A DNA stretch of 61,432 nt from positions 1 through 61,432 of the IMG/VR virus record IMGVR_UViG_3300031933_000107; one strand, 5' to 3'. This document shows, piece by piece, positions 58,734 through 61,432 of this stretch. Each line of letters starts with the position of its first letter. The stretch's first letter is position 1. The notes beneath the pieces are model-generated. The model was not told where the DNA came from and searched no databases. It saw only the letters and a list, made by a program, of their open reading frames with translations. Source of the stretch: a virus. The position numbers and the translations under genes were made by a program.

Positions 58734-58961
58734 ATGAACGATCCGTTCGACTACAGCGCAACCATTGCCAAGGCCGCAAGCCGGGCAATGGGTGACAGGC
58801 TCGGTAAGCTTTACCAGTTGTGCGAACAACAGAAAACAGTTTCGACACGCAAGCTATGGCGACTGCTTGAAGAGCTCAGGGATAGCGATCAGCAGGACGC
58901 CATTCACTTCAAAGCCTTGGCCGACAGGCTGAAGTCGATGCGTCAGGGAGATAGCCGATGA
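58734..58961 (+). CDS. Small hypothetical protein
   Basis: The protein has 75 residues with a helical pattern (SRAMGDRLGKLYQLCEQQKT). It starts 3 bp after the previous stop and overlaps the next start (ATGA). Not recognised. Confidence 0.65.
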   Translation: MNDPFDYSATIAKAASRAMGDRLGKLYQLCEQQKTVSTRKLWRLLEELRDSDQQDAIHFKALADRLKSMRQGDSR

Positions 58962-59203
58962 CCCTACCCCTTGACGTACCCCGGTGCGCTGGCCGGTATT
59001 GCTTTGACCCCGATGGAGAGTGGTGCCCGGAGCGCATGAGTTGTGAGCGATACCGGGCGTGGATGCTGGGCGATGAAGAAACAGGCATCCCGAATTACAA
59101 AGGCATCCCGGTCAGCATGGCTGTGCGGGATTGCACAGACAAGATTGAGGTGAGTGAAGATGAGCATTCAGAAACTGGTAGCCGATCACGCCTTCTGGGC
59201 TGA
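58958..59203 (+). CDS. Cys-containing hypothetical protein
   Basis: The protein has 81 residues. Four Cys in a row of short motifs (PRCAGRYCFDPDGEWCPERM, SCERY) suggest a small metal-binding fold. It overlaps the next gene by 44 bp. Not recognised. Confidence 0.65.
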   Translation: MTLPLDVPRCAGRYCFDPDGEWCPERMSCERYRAWMLGDEETGIPNYKGIPVSMAVRDCTDKIEVSEDEHSETGSRSRLLG

Positions 59204-59555
59204 TGAGATCCGGCGCCTGAAGAAAGCAGGACAAGAAGAGGCAGCTGCCTGCATCTACCTTGAGGCCAGCACGATAAAGGCTGCGTCAAGCAATGGAAGT
59301 CGTACCTTAATGCACGGTACGAACTGCATCGAGCGTGCCTGGAATGAGCTTCAGGAAGAGCGGGCAGCAAGCCCATTCGAGCGCTGGGAGTACGACGAGA
59401 TTTTCGAAAACCTGGAGCCGGAGGCCTGCGAGCACTGCCGAAAGGTGCGCGCACTGAGGCGCGAACGCATGAATGCAAGCAAGCGCCTGGGTGCAGTAAG
59501 GGCTGCAATTACCCGGGTTGGTAGGCGGCTGCAGGAAGAGGAAGCGACAGCATGA
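59160..59555 (+). CDS. Hypothetical early protein
   Basis: The protein has 131 residues from the ATG at 59160 (GAGGTGAG upstream). It is helical and has a CEHCRKVRALRRERMNASKR stretch near the end. It resembles small 'ead'-type phage proteins. Function unknown. Confidence 0.7.
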   Translation: MSIQKLVADHAFWADEIRRLKKAGQEEAAACIYLEASTIKAASSNGSRTLMHGTNCIERAWNELQEERAASPFERWEYDEIFENLEPEACEHCRKVRALRRERMNASKRLGAVRAAITRVGRRLQEEEATA

Positions 59556-59794
59556 GTAAAAAGAACCACATAATGGGTCAGCCAGCACTGACTACCACAC
59601 AGATATGCCAAATGCTCAGGGTTTCTGTATCGGCAAGGTTTATTGAGGAAGAGCTTGGCATCCCGCCTGACGAGAAGACTAAATCAGCCAGCTTATGGCT
59701 TGAATCGAAATTCAATTACATCTGCTATCAGCTCGCCCAGTACGCCATGGATGTTAGGGAAGCTCACATTAGCGGGGACATTAAGCCCGTATGA
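59552..59794 (+). CDS. Small hypothetical protein with possible helix-turn-helix
   Basis: The protein has 80 residues (TTTQICQMLRVSVSARFIEE, ELGIPPDEKTKSASLWLES). The pattern fits a DNA-binding or adaptor helix pair. It overlaps neighbours by 4 bp on both sides. Not recognised. Confidence 0.65.
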   Translation: MSKKNHIMGQPALTTTQICQMLRVSVSARFIEEELGIPPDEKTKSASLWLESKFNYICYQLAQYAMDVREAHISGDIKPV

Positions 59795-59958
59795 AGAAAT
59801 CCAAAATAGCCCTCGCCATAGCCGGTGCAACAGCAGCGCCCATGCTCGCACAGGCTGATGCAGCACTCTACGGCAGCTTGCGCCCACGGTTGCGCCCTCC
59901 CCAGCCGCAGTATTGGGACTGGCGAGCGGTGTCACGGCAGATTAATCGGAGGACATAA
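59791..59958 (+). CDS. Small secreted protein
   Basis: The protein has 55 residues with a clear signal peptide (KKSKIALAIAGATAAPMLAQ, cleavage after AQA likely). The mature part is about 30 residues, Arg/Pro-rich (SLRPRLRPPQPQYWDW). The start overlaps the previous stop. Function unknown. Confidence 0.65.
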   Translation: MKKSKIALAIAGATAAPMLAQADAALYGSLRPRLRPPQPQYWDWRAVSRQINRRT

Positions 59959-59961
59959 CCA

Positions 59962-60159
59962 ATGCGCAGACGCAAGATGAGCGTCACAGAATACTGTGAC
60001 CGCGAATTTACGCCTGAGTCGCGCCCCTGTGAAAAGACCGTTATTCGATGGATACAGAATGACATTATCGAAGGCGTGCAAATTGGCAAACGCTGGTGGG
60101 TGTACGAGACTGTAACGGAAGCAGACCGACTGGTGGAGAATGTGTTGAGGTCCGCATGA
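59962..60159 (+). CDS. xis: Excisionase-like protein
   Basis: The protein has 65 residues. The winged-helix pattern CEKTVIRWIQNDIIEGVQIG followed by KRWWVYE is that of phage excisionases. The stop overlaps the integrase start (ATGA). It should bend DNA at the att arms and direct excision. Confidence 0.88.
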   Translation: MRRRKMSVTEYCDREFTPESRPCEKTVIRWIQNDIIEGVQIGKRWWVYETVTEADRLVENVLRSA

Positions 60160-61292
60160 ACAGACCAAGAAACAAGCAGAACAAGGATCTGCCCCCGAAT
60201 CTGTACGCAGATCGCCGGGGCCGTATTACCTACTATGCCTACAAGCACCCGGCCACCGGTAAGCGGCACGGCATGGGTGCGAACCGCACTCAAGCAATTT
60301 TGGCGGCCAAGCAGCTCAATACCATGCTGTCGGCAGAGCTATGTCTGGTTGACCGTGTGCTGGGCGGTACCAATACCCTGACACTTTGGATCAAGAAATA
60401 CCTGACTATCCGTGAAGCTGAAAATATCGCCCCGGATACCGTGCGATCACTGAAGGTTAACCTGAAGGCAATAGATGCTCACTTGGGCACTTTGCCCATT
60501 GCGGACCTGTCGGTATTCCATGTTGCTGAGTTCCTGAATAAGTGGACCAGTGAAGGCAAGATGACAACAGCCAAGCATTTACGCAGCACGCTGATCAAGT
60601 GCCTGGACTACGCGATCAGCAACGGCCTGATTGATGACAACGTGGCCAGTAAGACACTACCCATTACCGCCCAGGTTAAGCGCCACCGGCTAACCAAAGA
60701 GCAGTTTGACGCCATCTACAAGCAGGCGCCGATCCATGTGCGCAATGCAATGATGCTTGGGCTTCTGACGCTGCAGCGCCGCGAGGATATCGTCAATATG
60801 AAGTTCACCGATATCCGTGATGGTTATCTGCATGTTGTGCAAAGCAAGACCGCCAAGGCTCGCAATGGTAAGCGTGCCGACTCGCAGAACGTATCCGCGC
60901 ATCTGCGCATTGAAGTAACAGAGCAGCTTGCCGCCGTGATCCAGTCATGCCGCAGTACGCGCATTGTATCGAAGTACCTGGTTCACCAGATCAGGACGCA
61001 GCGCTTTGGTGGTGCCAAGTCTGGCGAAATCCGCAAAGGTGAACAGCTGGATGCCGATGTGATCACCCGGGGCTTTCGCAATGCGAGGGATAAGGCCGGA
61101 CTGTTCAGTGATGTGCCTTCACGCGAACGCCCCAGCTTTCATGAGATACGCGCATTGGGTGCCCACCTATACCGAGATCAAGGCATCAATCCTCAGGCAT
61201 TGCTGGGTCACACAAGCGAGAAAATGACAGCCCTGTATCTGGATGGCCATGGCGAAGAGTGGACCGTGGTACAAGCCAATCTGCAGGTGTGA
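60156..61292 (+). CDS. int: Tyrosine recombinase integrase
   Basis: The protein has 378 residues from the ATG at 60156. The N-terminal arm-binding part (LYADRRGRITYYAYKHPATG) is followed by a core-binding domain and the catalytic domain with Arg in LTLQRREDIV, Lys in VQSKTAK, His-x-x-Arg in SFHEIRAL, His in LLGHTSEKM and the nucleophile Tyr in TALYLDG. It recombines attP with the acnB site. It is the last phage gene before attR. Confidence 0.96.
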   Translation: MNRPRNKQNKDLPPNLYADRRGRITYYAYKHPATGKRHGMGANRTQAILAAKQLNTMLSAELCLVDRVLGGTNTLTLWIKKYLTIREAENIAPDTVRSLKVNLKAIDAHLGTLPIADLSVFHVAEFLNKWTSEGKMTTAKHLRSTLIKCLDYAISNGLIDDNVASKTLPITAQVKRHRLTKEQFDAIYKQAPIHVRNAMMLGLLTLQRREDIVNMKFTDIRDGYLHVVQSKTAKARNGKRADSQNVSAHLRIEVTEQLAAVIQSCRSTRIVSKYLVHQIRTQRFGGAKSGEIRKGEQLDADVITRGFRNARDKAGLFSDVPSRERPSFHEIRALGAHLYRDQGINPQALLGHTSEKMTALYLDGHGEEWTVVQANLQV

Positions 61293-61309
61293 GCCACAAT
61301 CGTTTTTCC

Positions 61310-61330
61310 AAAGTTTTACGAAAGTTTTAC
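61310..61330. repeat. Possible right arm-type integrase binding sites
   Basis: AAAGTTTTAC is present twice in tandem with 11-bp spacing. The first copy shares AGTTTTACGA with the left arm at 333-342. Lambda-type integrases bind such short repeats on both arms of attP. Confidence 0.55.
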
Positions 61331-61377
61331 AACAGAAAGAAAAACAATATATGAATCAATAGTTTATGAATACCTTA

Positions 61378-61391
61378 TACTGTCATCCCGA
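61378..61391. other. attR: attR core
   Basis: TACTGTCATCCCGA is identical to attL. It lies 85 bp behind int and directly precedes the displaced native end of acnB. Confidence 0.93.
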
Positions 61392-61405
61392 CCGTTGAAG
61401 CCTGA
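61379..61405 (+). pseudogene. acnB: Displaced 3' end of acnB
   Basis: Reading on from the att core in the acnB frame gives T-V-I-P-T-V-E-A and a stop. This is the original chromosomal end of acnB, separated from the gene by the prophage. Confidence 0.88.
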
Positions 61406-61432
61406 TTGCGCCGACCGGGGTGATGTAAGTCA

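Larger units (their letters stand above)
200..61391. mobile_element. Complete temperate prophage integrated in the 3' end of acnB
   Basis: The element is bounded by two identical 14-bp copies of TACTGTCATCCCGA. The right copy follows the integrase gene at a distance of 85 bp. Between them lie all modules of a temperate phage: integrase and excisionase, CI/Cro switch, recombination, replication, lysis, terminase, portal, capsid and tail genes. No virion or packaging gene looks broken, so the prophage may be inducible. The absence of tape-measure, tube and sheath genes, together with a P22-like portal and a DUF4043-type capsid, suggests a podovirus. The arrangement recalls the BPP-1/BcepC6B type, but that comparison is from memory and was not computed. 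Confidence 0.96.

Noticed and set aside
333-61321. AGTTTTACGA direct repeat as the attachment core
   Set aside because: It was my first candidate, but the 14-bp TACTGTCATCCCGA pair is longer, lies further out, and explains the displaced acnB ending. The 10-bp repeat fits better as an arm-type site.
1-61432. Diversity-generating retroelement or CRISPR array
   Set aside because: I looked because related phages (BPP-1) carry one. There is no reverse transcriptase frame, no template/variable repeat pair that I can see, and no regular spacer array.
1-61432. tRNA genes
   Set aside because: No cloverleaf with conserved T-loop was noticed; a tRNAscan run would settle this.

Overview
The window is an essentially complete temperate bacteriophage genome integrated in a bacterial chromosome. 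Both junctions are visible. The left edge (1-227) carries the 3' end of a host aconitate hydratase B gene (acnB). A 14-bp sequence, TACTGTCATCCCGA, lies inside that gene at 200-213 and again at 61378-61391. Immediately after the second copy, the displaced native last codons of acnB can be read in frame. The prophage therefore spans about 200-61391 (unit length about 61.2 kb), and phage DNA supplies a substitute 3' end and a terminator for acnB. AcnB, the E. coli-like signals (sigma-70 boxes, GGAGG ribosome sites, a boxA) and the lambdoid gene families point to a gammaproteobacterial host; I cannot name the genus. The virion genes (P22-like portal, N4 gp56/DUF4043-type capsid protein, no tape measure, tail tube or sheath) suggest a short-tailed phage, although I infer this from what is missing.

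Layout from left to right. (1) 419-3006: a second immunity locus resembling P22 immI, with an antirepressor-like gene behind an Arc-like repressor and a divergent Mnt-like repressor, sharing an operator region with three repeats. (2) 3056-3985: two cargo genes, one for a secreted DUF4124 protein and one for a small membrane protein. (3) 3991-39348, all leftward: the virion and packaging genes, namely terminase, portal, scaffold, capsid, connector and tail proteins, a coiled-coil protein and a 3,421-residue polyvalent protein. A tail gene in this block is interrupted by a 299-nt group I intron, with a free-standing HNH gene just downstream. (4) 39401-41447: lysis genes (holin, SAR-type lysozyme, Rz/Rz1) and small genes. 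(5) 41440-44633: recombination and replication genes (RuvC-like, YbcO-like, NinB, DnaC-like, O-like), with an iteron origin inside the O-like gene and an oop-like antisense RNA at its start. (6) 44699-45589: about 890 bp without a convincing gene but full of long hairpins. (7) 45590-48363: TraR-like, ribbon-helix-helix and Cro genes, a three-operator switch, the CI repressor, and two genes expressed behind CI (a zinc-ribbon membrane protein and a secreted nuclease). (8) 48432-61292, rightward: a CI-regulated early promoter with a boxA leader, then a long operon with Bet/RecT and YqaJ recombinases, YfdQ, a Tad2-type anti-Thoeris protein, dUTPase, many small genes, excisionase and integrase.

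How the parts work together. CI sits between two outward-facing early promoters that carry matching TGWAC-N5-GTWCA operators (three on the left, two on the right), which is the lambda OR/OL plan. Leftward transcription runs from cro through replication, lysis and packaging with no recognisable Q gene. A terminator-like hairpin after the TraR gene and the structured stretch before the O-like gene could control read-through. The immI-like locus adds a second control layer that could lift CI repression through the antirepressor.
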